From contig JBLHKS010000053.1 of NCBI GenBank assembly GCA_047620505.1, positions 1-36,996 of the forward strand: 36,996 nt of DNA. Direction: 5' to 3'. The position numbers and the translations under genes are program-made. The stretch is from JBLHKS01 sp047620505. Its GTDB lineage: Bacteria; Verrucomicrobiota; Verrucomicrobiia; Verrucomicrobiales; DEV007. Shown piece by piece: positions 26,227 to 34,521 of the stretch (within the stretch, counting starts at the first letter, position 1; the number at the start of each line of letters is the position of its first letter). A model generated the notes under the pieces. That model was not told where the DNA came from, made no database searches, and was given only the letters and a program-made list of their open reading frames with translations.

Positions 26227-27618
26227 ATGTCTCTCGAAATCTCCTGTAAATTTTCACCTCCGCTCGATCCCGGCCACGTCCCGGCTGTTCTCTGGAATCG
26301 GGCGTTCCAAAAGCGCGTCGAGGATTCAGGAAACCCCAAGCCAATTGGGATCGCTCTGGAGCAACCGGACGGCTCCGTTTCTGTCTATCGGACCGCGATC
26401 ACGCCGGATGACCCGACTTTAAATCTGCGTTACGCCGAACGGCTCGTGAAATTCCTGCTTTGGGCTCGTGGCGGGAATCGCGTGCTGATTGGTGAGGACA
26501 CCGACCTAGCCAAAGCGCTTGCGTCCATCTACTCAAGCAACGGAGAGCGAGCGTTCGACTTTCATTTCCTGGGAGAAAAAGCCTACCTCACTGAACTCGA
26601 ATTTGTCGGCGTTGCGCTGGATGAATTGCCTGAGGAACGCGAATCGGCCATGGAGTTAGGCGGTCACCTCGACGGCTGCCGGATTGGCTTTGATCTCGGC
26701 GGTAGCGATAGAAAATGTGCCGCCGTAATCGACGGCGAAGTCGTCTTTTCGGAAGAAATCGAATGGGATCCGTATTTCCAAAAAGACCCGCAATATCATC
26801 TCGACGGCATCCGCCAAAGTTTGAAAAGCGCGGCAGCGCATCTGCCCAGAATCGACGCAATTGGCGGCAGCGCCGCAGGAGTTTACGTCAACAACGAAGT
26901 CCGCGTTGGCTCGCTTTTCCGTGGTGTTGCGGACGACGTTTTTGATGCGCGAGTTCGCCGAATGTTTTTCGATCTTCAGGAAGAATGGGGCGGGGTTCCG
27001 TTCGTGATCGTCAACGATGGCGATGTGACCGCGTTAGCCGGATCGATGGCAACCGGCGACCATGGCGTCCTCGGAATCGCGATGGGGACGAGCGAGGCAG
27101 TCGGCTTCGTCACGCCCGAAGGCCGGATTACGCGTTGGCTCAACGAACTCGCCTTCGCTCCGGTCGATTATCAGGAGAACGCCCCAGCCGACGAGTGGTC
27201 CGGCGATCCTGGAGTGGGCGCTCAATATTTTTCGCAGCAGGCAGTTGGGCGGCTCGCGACGACGGCGGGATTTGAGTTTGAAGAAGGCGTGCCACTCCCT
27301 GAACGGCTCAAGGCGGTTCAAGCGAAAATGGAAGCTGGCGACCCAGCAGCTGCTGGAATTTTCGAGACAATCGGCCGCTATTTCGGCTACGCAGTTGCGC
27401 ACTACGCGGATTTCTACGACATCCGCCAGATCCTCGCGCTCGGCCGCGTCACTTCTGGAGCAGGGGGCGATCTGCTCCTCGCAGAGGCGAAAAAAGTGCT
27501 CGGAAGCGAGTTTCCAGAACTCGCGGAGTCGATTCAATTTCGGCAGCCCGGCGAAAAGGAAAAGCGCCACGGCCAAGCGATTGCGGCGGCGAGTTTACCC
27601 GCGATTGTAACCCGTTAA
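26227..27618 (+). CDS. ROK-like sugar kinase family protein
   Basis: A 463-residue cytoplasmic protein with an actin/hexokinase-type ATPase core. A phosphate-1-like segment RIGFDLGGSDRKCAAVIDGE lies near residue 153. VIVNDGDVTALAGSMAT near 260 carries the expected catalytic-Asp position of ROK/glucokinase-like proteins (ND-GD), and VLGIAMGTSEAVG looks like phosphate-2. About 145 N-terminal residues of unknown role precede it. The classical ROK zinc motif is not obvious. It follows the DUF1501 gene by 58 bp on the same strand and may be the last gene of that operon, perhaps phosphorylating a released sugar, which is inference. The TAA stop shares bases TTAA with the TAA of the convergent MATE gene. 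An exact palindrome is at 27344. Confidence 0.72.
   Translation: MSLEISCKFSPPLDPGHVPAVLWNRAFQKRVEDSGNPKPIGIALEQPDGSVSVYRTAITPDDPTLNLRYAERLVKFLLWARGGNRVLIGEDTDLAKALASIYSSNGERAFDFHFLGEKAYLTELEFVGVALDELPEERESAMELGGHLDGCRIGFDLGGSDRKCAAVIDGEVVFSEEIEWDPYFQKDPQYHLDGIRQSLKSAAAHLPRIDAIGGSAAGVYVNNEVRVGSLFRGVADDVFDARVRRMFFDLQEEWGGVPFVIVNDGDVTALAGSMATGDHGVLGIAMGTSEAVGFVTPEGRITRWLNELAFAPVDYQENAPADEWSGDPGVGAQYFSQQAVGRLATTAGFEFEEGVPLPERLKAVQAKMEAGDPAAAGIFETIGRYFGYAVAHYADFYDIRQILALGRVTSGAGGDLLLAEAKKVLGSEFPELAESIQFRQPGEKEKRHGQAIAAASLPAIVTR
27344..27355. repeat. CAGCAGCTGCTG palindrome
   Basis: Exact copy in the ROK-like gene, AAA frame (PAAAG). Confidence 0.9.
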
Positions 27619-28970
27619 TCGTCAGGTTGCGAAGCGATTGACCTACGCAAACTCGGGATGTGGACGCCCAGAGTCACGGCTCGCGCGACGATGTAAATCG
27701 TTAGCGCCGCCCACAGACCTGCATTGCCGAACCCGTCCAGGAACCACCACGCGATCAGATAGATCAGCAACGCAATCAGCGAGGCGTTTCGCATTTCCCG
27801 TCCTTTCGTGGCTCCGATAAAAATACCGTCGAACTGATAAGCTGGGAATGACACGAAAACGTAAAACGCGGCGAGGAAGCGATAGTCCAGCGCCAAACCA
27901 ACTACCTCGGATTGATCGCTGAGCGCTTCGATTACCCAGGCACCAGGAATCGCGACTAACAAGGCGATTACCAATGAGGTTAGCCCGGAAAGCTCGATCG
28001 AGCGCCGCACCGCGCGGTCGAATCCAGCCAGATCTCGCCGCCCAACGGCTTTGCCGACGAGAGACTCCGTAACGAAGGCGAACCCATCGAGGAAGAAGGC
28101 GCAGAAAGTGACGAGCTGGAGAAGAATGTGGTTAGCGGCGAGGACCGCGTCTCCGAATTGCGCGCCCTGCCGAGTGAACCACCCGAAGCCGATCAGAAGG
28201 AACAGGGTGCGCAAAAAGATGTCTCGGTTCGCCGCGATCGTCGCGAGGAGCCGTTTGGAATCTCGGAGTCGTTCCCAGCTCCAAAATGGGGTTGGCTCGG
28301 GTTGTCGGCGATGACGGTTTTTGAGCATCCGCAGGGCGATCCCGAGCGATACGAGGCCGACGATCCACTCGCTCAGGACCGTTCCCCAGGCGATCCCGGC
28401 GACACCCCAGCGCAGCACGCCGCCTAACAAAATATCGAGGCCGATATTCAGCCCGTTGAGCAGCAGCTGCAGGACTAACAAGTGTCGACTTTTGCCCAGT
28501 CCGATGAACAACCCCATCAGCGAATAGGTGGCCAACGCAGCAGGCGCGCCCCAGATCCGAATGAAGAAATAATTCCGCGCTTCCGAGTCGACTGCCTCGC
28601 TGGCGTCGAAGAGCGGAAACAGCAGCCATGAAATCGGTGCCTGGAGCGCGAGAATAACGACTCCAATCAACCCAGCGAGAAACAGCGACCGCCCCAGGGA
28701 CGAGCGGATTTCCATCTCGTCCCCTGCCCCGTCGGCTTGCGCGACGAATCCCGTCGTCCCCATCCGCAGAAAGCCGAACGTCCAATAGACGAAGCTGAAA
28801 ATGGCTGCCCCAAGCGCAATCGCGCCGAGGTCCACGGTCGATCCGATGTTTCCGATCACCGCAGTGTCGGTTAGGCCGAGGAGCGGAGTCGCCATGTTGG
28901 CCAGGATGATCGGCCAAGCCATCACCAGCATTTTCCGTCGAGAAGGGCCGCTCATTTCGTTGTTTGCCAT
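27615..28970 (-). CDS. MATE family efflux transporter, DinF type
   Basis: A 451-residue inner-membrane protein with about twelve hydrophobic segments, the usual MATE size. The opening WPIILANMATPLLGLTDTAVIG and the later FLRMGTTGFVAQA closely resemble the DinF subgroup of MATE exporters, which expel drugs or toxic metabolites using an Na+ or H+ gradient. I chose ATG 28970 (MANNEMSGPSRRK) because it lies just before the first membrane helix; the open frame to 29129 adds a polar extension overlapping the divergent selenoprotein gene. The substrate is unknown. Convergent overlap with the kinase gene leaves no room for a terminator. A one-mismatch palindrome is at 28461. Confidence 0.92.
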   Translation of the reverse strand: MANNEMSGPSRRKMLVMAWPIILANMATPLLGLTDTAVIGNIGSTVDLGAIALGAAIFSFVYWTFGFLRMGTTGFVAQADGAGDEMEIRSSLGRSLFLAGLIGVVILALQAPISWLLFPLFDASEAVDSEARNYFFIRIWGAPAALATYSLMGLFIGLGKSRHLLVLQLLLNGLNIGLDILLGGVLRWGVAGIAWGTVLSEWIVGLVSLGIALRMLKNRHRRQPEPTPFWSWERLRDSKRLLATIAANRDIFLRTLFLLIGFGWFTRQGAQFGDAVLAANHILLQLVTFCAFFLDGFAFVTESLVGKAVGRRDLAGFDRAVRRSIELSGLTSLVIALLVAIPGAWVIEALSDQSEVVGLALDYRFLAAFYVFVSFPAYQFDGIFIGATKGREMRNASLIALLIYLIAWWFLDGFGNAGLWAALTIYIVARAVTLGVHIPSLRRSIASQPDD

Positions 28971-29050
28971 CGGAGGAATTTCTCGGGGGAGCGAAGAATT
29001 TGGAGTTCGCGCACAACCGGCAGCCGTGGAGCGGGTTCGATCCGACAGCA

Positions 29051-30355
29051 ATGAAAACTCTCCCAATTTTCTCCACCCTGTTTGCCCTTCTTGGGATTTC
29101 GGCGATGAGCGCCCAGGCGCAAGTTCCAAACAACGAGCCCGTCGCCGACGTGATGGCTTACACCGAAGATGGTAAGCCGTTCAACTTTCGTGAAGAGACG
29201 AAGGGAAAATATTCCGTCGTTGTTTTCGGCTGTCTGACGTGACCGCCGTTCATCAGAAACGTCCCCAGTTTGGAGACGATACACAGAGATTATTCACCGA
29301 AGGGCGTTCAGTTTTTATATGTATACAAATCGCTCGCGCATCCGGGTAACGACGGGTTTGTCCAGCCTCTGACTTTGGAAGAGCGGCTGATGCACGTGAA
29401 GGAGGCGGATCGCCAGCTCGACACGGATTGGACTTGGCTAGCGGATGCGCCGGACAACCAGGTGAAGGACGCGTTCGGGAATCGCAACAACTCGGAGTTC
29501 ATCATCGATCCCGAAGGCAAAATCATTCGCGGACGAGTCTGGAGCAGCGCGGAAGATCTGCGGAGCGATCTGGCGGAACTCGTCGGCGAGGTGGATCCGC
29601 CGACGACGATCGCTGACCTCGATCGCAAGCCCGAGAAAACACCAGGAAACTCGGAGATCGCGCGCAATGTCGTCCCTCGCGTGGCAACGCCAAGGGGCGC
29701 TCAAGCGATGAAAGTGCAGGCATCCGAAAGCGCTGAGCCCTATTATATTAAGCTGCGCGCCGACGCGGAATCGAGCGTGATTCGAAACGGCGAGGGCGTG
29801 ATCAAGCTCGGTTTTCATCTCGATCCAATTCATCAGGTGCATTGGAACAATTTGGCCGAGCCGCTGAAGTACACTTTCACCAGCGACAACGGCGAAATCA
29901 CGCCAGCAGCTGCTATGGCCGAGAAAGTCGAAGAAGAGGCGGATTACGACCCTCGAGAATTCCTCGTTGAGATCGTCGGTGCCGACCCATCGAAGCCGCT
30001 GACCCTGACAGTGAGCTATTTTCCCTGCCATGACGTCGATGAGTGGTGCAAAATGGTTCAGCAGGAGTTCCAGGTTGAGTTCATGGTTGACCAACATGCT
30101 GGAAAACCGCGCGGCGGTGGCGGCCCTGGCGGAAAAGGCAGGCCAACAGGAAAGGGCAAAGCAGCGATGCGCCCGGGTGGCGGTGGTCCCGATCCGAAGA
30201 TGTTAATCGAGCGGATGGACAAAGACGGCGACGGCAAGATCGCCAAGTCGGAGGCCGCTGGCAAAATGGTCGAGCGATTTGATCAGATGGACGCGGACAA
30301 GGACGGCTTCGTGACGACGAAAGAGATCGAGGCTGCGTTCTCGCGCGGCCGGTAG
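29051..30355 (+). CDS. Deiodinase-like thioredoxin-fold selenoprotein (in-frame TGA = Sec64) with EF-hands
   Basis: One 434-codon frame interrupted only by TGA at 29240-29242. The N-terminal part (ATG 29051) has a signal peptide ending AQAQ at about 23-24 and reads VVVFGCLT up to the TGA. After it the same frame continues PPFIRNVPSLE and VYKSLAHPGNDG. This gives FGCLT-U-PPF with C61 and U64, a CxxU pair. It matches the SxTUPPF active site and downstream AHP of the iodothyronine deiodinase family (PF00837), which has bacterial members. Residues about 170-300 form a beta-rich domain with FPCHDVDEWCK, somewhat like the DsbD N-terminal domain. A Gly/Pro-rich linker leads to two EF-hands (390-401 DKDGDGKIAKSE; 414-425 DADKDGFVTTKE). 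It is probably a periplasmic redox or dehalogenating enzyme. A split annotation would make two false genes, the second with TTG 29270. Confidence 0.85.
29240..29278 (+). promoter_or_regulatory. UGA(Sec) codon and candidate bacterial SECIS hairpin
   Basis: TGA at 29240-29242 is followed 17 bases later by a small hairpin at 29260-29278. CGTC (29260-29263) pairs with GACG (29275-29278), a C/A mismatch follows, then CCA (29265-29267) pairs with TGG (29271-29273). The apical loop is G29268-T-T. The loop G is 26 nt after the UGA, within the 16-37 nt range expected of bacterial SECIS elements, which have a G near the start of the loop. The frame stays open through the hairpin. Confidence 0.65.
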
Positions 30356-30427
30356 AACGGATTGTCAGTTTCAGTTGCGCTGCGAGATGGCCCACTCCTT
30401 GACCTGCCGTAACTCGCTGATTTTGAG

Positions 30428-30472
30428 TGGTGCGCGGGGACGGGATCGAACCGCCGACCAACTGGGTGTAAA
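30428..30472 (-). other. tRNA-Val(UAC) 3' fragment: attachment site of an integrated element
   Basis: Read on the minus strand, this is the 3' half of a tRNA. An anticodon loop TTTACAC (anticodon UAC, Val) is followed by CCAGT, variable loop TGGTC, T-arm GGCGG-TTCGATC-CCGTC, acceptor strand CCCGCGC, discriminator A and CCA. The 5' half should supply GCGCGGG, but the flanking bases toward 30530 do not, so the tRNA is incomplete. Truncated tRNA 3' ends next to an integrase are the usual mark of att sites. The intact tRNA should lie at the element's other end, outside the window. Confidence 0.75.
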
Positions 30473-30549
30473 CCAAATTTCGCTTCCGGAAATAATTCGC
30501 TTTAATCAGCTTACTATAAGCGAGTTATGACCCATGCAAGTCAAAGGAG

Positions 30550-30580
30550 TTGCAACTATTCTAAACTGGTTTTCTATACT
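30550..30580 (+). promoter_or_regulatory. Candidate promoter of the integrase gene
   Basis: TTGCAA (30550-30555) and TATACT (30575-30580) form a sigma-70-like pair with a 19-base spacer, slightly long. It ends 12 bp before ATG 30593 and favours that start over ATG 30527, which would lie upstream of the promoter. Confidence 0.35.
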
Positions 30581-30592
30581 ATCGCAGCCCAA

Positions 30593-31711
30593 ATGAGCCG
30601 CAAACTGCCAAAACCAGCCAAGAAAACCCGCAGCTCGAGGACCCGCTCGAAGGCGAAGAACGGTCGCTTCGAAAAGGTCGGCGAGTGTCTCTATCGCTAC
30701 CGTTCAAACGGCATTTATTACGCGGTGGTCAGGCATCAAGGGAAGTTGATCTGGAAGAGTCTGGGAACCGCCCAGAGGTCGCTTGCGAACCGCAAACTTG
30801 CCGATTACCGCAACAAACTCAGTCGAACCGACGTCAGCGCGGGTAAGATCACCCTCGAAGCTCTCTGCGCAGACTACCTCAAGTCGCTCAGTCAGGCCCC
30901 GCGGACGCTGACCGAGAAAGGGAGAATCGTGGACAAGATCCGAAAGGACTGGCCGGCGGCGGAGCGGGCGCAATGCCAAGTGAAGAGTATCCGCCCAGCC
31001 GATGTTTCGACTTGGCTGGCATCCTACAAGTTTGGAGCCTCGGCCTACAACAGCTTTCTCTGGATGATCCGCGCTGTGTTGGAATTTGCTGTCGACAACG
31101 GATTTATTGCGGAGAATCCGGCGTCCCGGACCAAGGCCAAGAGGCGGGAGAAGCCGATTCGCAAGACTCCCAAGTTCGAGCAGTTTCAAGCTATTGTCGT
31201 TGAAATCCGGGACAAGAAGGAGAACCGGCGCGCACAAGACAGCGGTGATCTTGTTGAATTCATGGGGCTCGCGGGTGTCGGCAACGCCGAGGCGGGCAAT
31301 CTGACCTGGGGCGACATCGAATTCGAGGCAGGCAAAATCACACTCTTCCGTCAGAAGACTAGACAAGGGTATCAGGTCCCGTTGTTTCCGCAGGTGCGGG
31401 CCCTCCTTGTTACGATGAAAGGTGAGGGCAACCCTGCTCCCGCTCAGAAAGTCTTCAAGACCAAGGACGCCAAGAAGGCCTTGGCCGCAGCGTGCGAGAG
31501 GCTTGACTATCCCCACTTTGACCACCGGTCTCTTCGCAGAATGTTCGTCACCCGGGCGCTTCAACGGGGCGTCGATGTAAAAACAGTCTCTGCATGGCAA
31601 GGTCACCAAGATGGTGGTCGGCTCATTTTGTCGACCTACTCCCATGTGCTCAGCGAACACTCGGATCGAATGGAGGAACTGATGACAACCGATCTGGATC
31701 AACCGGAATGA
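30593..31711 (+). CDS. Tyrosine-type integrase with non-canonical catalytic residues
   Basis: A 372-residue site-specific tyrosine recombinase. A basic N-terminus and core-binding SAM-like domain (about 85-180) precede the catalytic domain. GVGNAEAGNLTWGDIEF occupies the place of the usual G-L-R-x-x-E motif, so the first catalytic Arg is Gly at about residue 230. A Lys is present in RQKTRQGYQVPL. HRSLRRMF replaces H-x-L-R, with Arg at the His position (312) and His one residue earlier. H338 (QGHQDGG) and the nucleophile Y349 (STYSHV) are present. I recall related PVC-group integrases with similar G-x-G/QAE changes, so it may be a functional subfamily. ATG 30527 is a possible longer start. It lies about 120 bp from the tRNA fragment, as expected for the element's integrase. 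Confidence 0.88.
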   Translation: MSRKLPKPAKKTRSSRTRSKAKNGRFEKVGECLYRYRSNGIYYAVVRHQGKLIWKSLGTAQRSLANRKLADYRNKLSRTDVSAGKITLEALCADYLKSLSQAPRTLTEKGRIVDKIRKDWPAAERAQCQVKSIRPADVSTWLASYKFGASAYNSFLWMIRAVLEFAVDNGFIAENPASRTKAKRREKPIRKTPKFEQFQAIVVEIRDKKENRRAQDSGDLVEFMGLAGVGNAEAGNLTWGDIEFEAGKITLFRQKTRQGYQVPLFPQVRALLVTMKGEGNPAPAQKVFKTKDAKKALAAACERLDYPHFDHRSLRRMFVTRALQRGVDVKTVSAWQGHQDGGRLILSTYSHVLSEHSDRMEELMTTDLDQPE

Positions 31712-31720
31712 TCGAACCCG

Positions 31721-33448
31721 ATGGGCAGAACGAAGGGACAGCTGGAGAAGGTGAAAGAAAAATACCGCGGTCTGAAGCGGGCGGACCTAGCATTGCTTAT
31801 CAAGTATGGCGAGTCTGCGGTGACAAACAAACTCGACGGCATCAAGCGACTTGAAGCTTGGATTGAGGACTCTGAAAAGCCCGACTTGGAGACCCGTTGC
31901 AACCTGCTCGAATCGATATCGCAATATTTTGAGGGAATTCACCACGAGCTGAATCGCCGGATCGATGAAGCAGAATTCTTGATTAAAGAACTGAATGACG
32001 AGAGAGGCAGTATTGAAGCTACCGCGAAGGAAGAGAGGAGGGAAGTTCAGAGTAGGTTGAAACTTGCTCAGGCGAATGAGCAGGACGATCTCAAGGTGAA
32101 CCTCGAAGAGGATTCCGCCGAAGCCGAGCGCACAACTCGAGCACAGATTCGTGAAATGATAGATGAGTTGGAGGTTGCCGAAGCATCGCTCGGGGGTCTT
32201 TTGAGACTCGATGATTATCTTCGGCAATGCGTCAAGAAGAGTGATGAGGAGAACACTCTCAAGTCGGGGCATGGGACCGACGATTCCTTCCCTCAAACTC
32301 CCTCGACCGGCGACGTTCCCGAGCCCCCTGCCTACTCCCAAGGGGCTGGGTCACAACTCGAACAAGCACCCGAAGCAGAGGGCTCATATCTCGATCCTCG
32401 GTATCCAGCCTTCAAGGCATATGTAGAACTCGAATCGCAATTGGGGCGGGCCCCATTGCGAGGTGAATTTGAATCCCACTGGGAACTTCAGAATCAACCG
32501 ATTGCGTCAAATTCCGCGACGAAGGCAGTGCAGCGTATCGCGCTCCCGCTGGGTGACACACGAATCCACAATCAACTGAAAAAGGTGCTCGAGGAGGCCC
32601 AAGATAAGGGCCCCGAAAAACTCAGCGTTAGCCAACGTATCGAGATTCTGAGAGATCAATTTGAAAACTTGAAGGTCGGGAAGTCGAAAAATAGAAAGTC
32701 GCCTGAGGCTGATCGACTGAGGACTCCACTGGGCAGGACGCCTATTCTCAGGATCCTGGAAATTCTATCCAGTGGTTCGATCAACTGTCTTATCGACCAG
32801 TCCGTGCAAGTTGGAACTCTGGTAGATCACGAATTCAAACCGCTGGAAATTGGCGAAGAATCGAAATGCGAAGGACGGTCGTGTCGCCGGAGTGACCCTT
32901 CCGCCACCTATTCCAATTTTGGTGGAATCAAAGCCGTAAGAATTCCCCCACCAGCCAAACGAATAGAATTTGTCCGAGCGGTAAATCGTTCGCCGGCCTT
33001 GTTCTCGCTGATTCAAGCTTTTCGATCGCTCTCAAGGCTGTGGGGTTTGTCTCACCGGTGGGAATTCGATCGTTGGTGGTTACGGCCGGATCATCCTGCT
33101 GATTACGGAGTCGCGTTGGATTGCCTGCTTCTGTCCTTATCTCAGACCGACGATAACTGTCGAGATGTGGGAACTTGGCTCAAAGCAATAGCGGATAGAG
33201 ATCTGGAGGAATTACTTTGCTCTATCTGGGCCCACCCTAACCACATGTCTGAGCTTACCCCAATGTCCTTTCGACCGGTCCGGGAAGGAATTGAGATCAT
33301 CATGGTAGCGGTGCGCAAGCTCGATAGTACAGCAGAATGCAACTGTGCTGAATTGGCAAAGTACGACCCTCAGATCGCGGATTTGATCTCATTCTTGGAC
33401 CCTTTCGATGTCCTCCTGAAAGGGGAAGAATACGGATTTGGCCCTTAG
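31721..33448 (+). CDS. Coiled-coil protein of unknown function, element-borne
   Basis: A 575-residue soluble protein. Residues about 1-30 are basic, and about 40-185 are rich in Glu, Lys, Arg and Leu in a heptad-like arrangement, suggesting coiled coil. A low-complexity Pro/Ser/Glu linker (about 185-225) follows. The C-terminal half is globular with many Trp residues (GLSHRWEFDRWWLRPDHPADYG). I recognise no domain and see no signal peptide or membrane segment. It begins 9 bp after the integrase stop, so it is probably co-transcribed. Codon use is less GC-skewed than in the chromosomal part and it has no palindrome copy, consistent with foreign origin. Confidence 0.65.
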   Translation: MGRTKGQLEKVKEKYRGLKRADLALLIKYGESAVTNKLDGIKRLEAWIEDSEKPDLETRCNLLESISQYFEGIHHELNRRIDEAEFLIKELNDERGSIEATAKEERREVQSRLKLAQANEQDDLKVNLEEDSAEAERTTRAQIREMIDELEVAEASLGGLLRLDDYLRQCVKKSDEENTLKSGHGTDDSFPQTPSTGDVPEPPAYSQGAGSQLEQAPEAEGSYLDPRYPAFKAYVELESQLGRAPLRGEFESHWELQNQPIASNSATKAVQRIALPLGDTRIHNQLKKVLEEAQDKGPEKLSVSQRIEILRDQFENLKVGKSKNRKSPEADRLRTPLGRTPILRILEILSSGSINCLIDQSVQVGTLVDHEFKPLEIGEESKCEGRSCRRSDPSATYSNFGGIKAVRIPPPAKRIEFVRAVNRSPALFSLIQAFRSLSRLWGLSHRWEFDRWWLRPDHPADYGVALDCLLLSLSQTDDNCRDVGTWLKAIADRDLEELLCSIWAHPNHMSELTPMSFRPVREGIEIIMVAVRKLDSTAECNCAELAKYDPQIADLISFLDPFDVLLKGEEYGFGP

Positions 33449-33542
33449 CGGAATCTGCCAAAACGAAGGTCGGGGGGGGTGGGACAATTCATCTAGGCAA
33501 ACGAGGGTGACTGTCGATGACGGGCCAGTATCATTTGTGCCA

Positions 33543-33722
33543 ATGAAGGCCAAATCCAACCCACCTGAGCCGAAAGCCATTCGTATCAGCGAAGCCGCGA
33601 GGCTCCTGAACGTTTCGCACTGGACAGTCAGGCGATTGATCAAAAACGGCACTATCCGAAGCTGCCGAATTCTGAGAACCCACTTGATTCCGGTCGAAGA
33701 AATCGATCGCCTCCTGCAATGA
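33543..33722 (+). CDS. Excisionase/MerR-like helix-turn-helix protein
   Basis: A 59-residue protein with the HTH_17 (excisionase-family) pattern. RISEAARLLNVSHWTVRRLI is the helix-turn-helix, followed by a wing KNGTIRSCRILRTHLIPVEE and a final helix. Small proteins of this type bind att sites and direct integrases toward excision, or act as repressors. I chose ATG 33543; an in-frame TTG at 33438 overlaps the previous gene and adds a poor extension. Its position in the integrase-bearing element supports an excisionase (xis-like) role. Confidence 0.7.
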   Translation: MKAKSNPPEPKAIRISEAARLLNVSHWTVRRLIKNGTIRSCRILRTHLIPVEEIDRLLQ

Positions 33723-33736
33723 ATAATCTCGACTCC

Positions 33737-33763
33737 AAAAAACCAAACCAAACCAAACCAAAC
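33737..33763 (+). repeat. Pentanucleotide AAACC tandem repeat
   Basis: About four perfect tandem AACCA units (33741-33760) with partial flanking units, in the gap between the excisionase-like gene and the next gene. It is a short low-complexity tract that could vary by slippage. No other function is visible. Confidence 0.6.
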
Positions 33764-33810
33764 ACAAACTGGCGCCGGGAAAGAGGCGCTACTCTAACTA
33801 CCAAAACAAT

Positions 33811-34521
33811 ATGAGAAAAAGAAGAAAGCCAAAGCCACCGGCTAATGCTGAAAATAAAAATGGCCCCACCCACCGCGACAACGATAAGAAGGGCCACACG
33901 AGCGATCAAGCTCACGACGAACCTACCAACCCGCCTGGAGAAGGTCAAGAGCCAGCCGCTGAAAACGTCGAAAACAATGACACGGTCGAGAAGACTTGTG
34001 CGCCTCCTGAAGAGAGGGAGACGCAATGTGATGGGAAGTCTGGCGAAACACCGGAGCAGTTGCCTGAAGAGCTGACGCCAACGAGCATCCTCAGCATGCG
34101 GCTGCCGGCCTCGGAACTAGAGGGGACGGAGACCAAACTAGTGCGCACGAAAATCACCGTCGACAAGCCACCCAAAGATCAGTTCTTCAAGGTCCATGAC
34201 GGTGAAGACCACTGGGTACCATTTGGCCTGCTGGAGGTCGAGCGGGCGTCTACTTTCTACTTGGTTGCACCCGGCGAAGTCAGGGATTGGATGATCACAG
34301 AGGGGATCAAAGCTTACTTCGATACTATCCTTTGTCTTGTAGTCACAAGGCACGGCGAACCGAGGGTCTGGCCACTCAAGCAGACTGACAATTCGTGGCA
34401 CCGCTCGGCTCGGGATATCGCCGAGATGGCGAAGACGCGCTGGGTGAAATTGATCAGCGATCAAACGGCTGGATACTATTTGGCCGGCGAGGCTTCGAAC
34501 CAGTCGAAAAAGCCCGCCTAG
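33811..34521 (+). CDS. Unknown element protein ending in an apparent premature amber stop
   Basis: A 236-residue protein. Residues 1-95 are very polar (Lys/Glu/Asn/Pro) and probably disordered. The conserved-looking part starts near FFKVHDGEDHW and continues through VYLV-type strands (TFYLVAPGEV, TILCLVVTRHGEPRVWPL) and SWHRSARDIAEMAKTRWVKL. I recall similar proteins directly upstream of element-borne family A polymerases, but their function is unknown to me. The frame ends at TAG 34519-34521 and then remains open for 33 codons to a TGA that overlaps the polymerase ATG, so the original protein was probably about 270 residues. There is no strong ribosome binding site before ATG 33811. Confidence 0.65.
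   Translation: MRKRRKPKPPANAENKNGPTHRDNDKKGHTSDQAHDEPTNPPGEGQEPAAENVENNDTVEKTCAPPEERETQCDGKSGETPEQLPEELTPTSILSMRLPASELEGTETKLVRTKITVDKPPKDQFFKVHDGEDHWVPFGLLEVERASTFYLVAPGEVRDWMITEGIKAYFDTILCLVVTRHGEPRVWPLKQTDNSWHRSARDIAEMAKTRWVKLISDQTAGYYLAGEASNQSKKPA

Noticed and set aside
248..27355. QQLL as a conserved protein motif explaining the palindrome
   Set aside because: Five exact copies read AAA and one is outside genes, so a protein-level explanation fails.
1475..28875. Possible enrichment of GTTAG/CTAAC
   Set aside because: About 30 occurrences on both strands were seen, which is not above a hand-made expectation for a 5-mer in this length and composition.
29270..30355. A separate gene starting at TTG 29270
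   Set aside because: It lacks the signal peptide and starts in the middle of the deiodinase-like domain. The upstream frame is the same and joins it through a TGA at the active-site position.
30428..30530. A complete functional tRNA gene
   Set aside because: The 5' acceptor strand GCGCGGG and the D-arm are missing on the side where they should be; only the 3' part from the anticodon loop is present.
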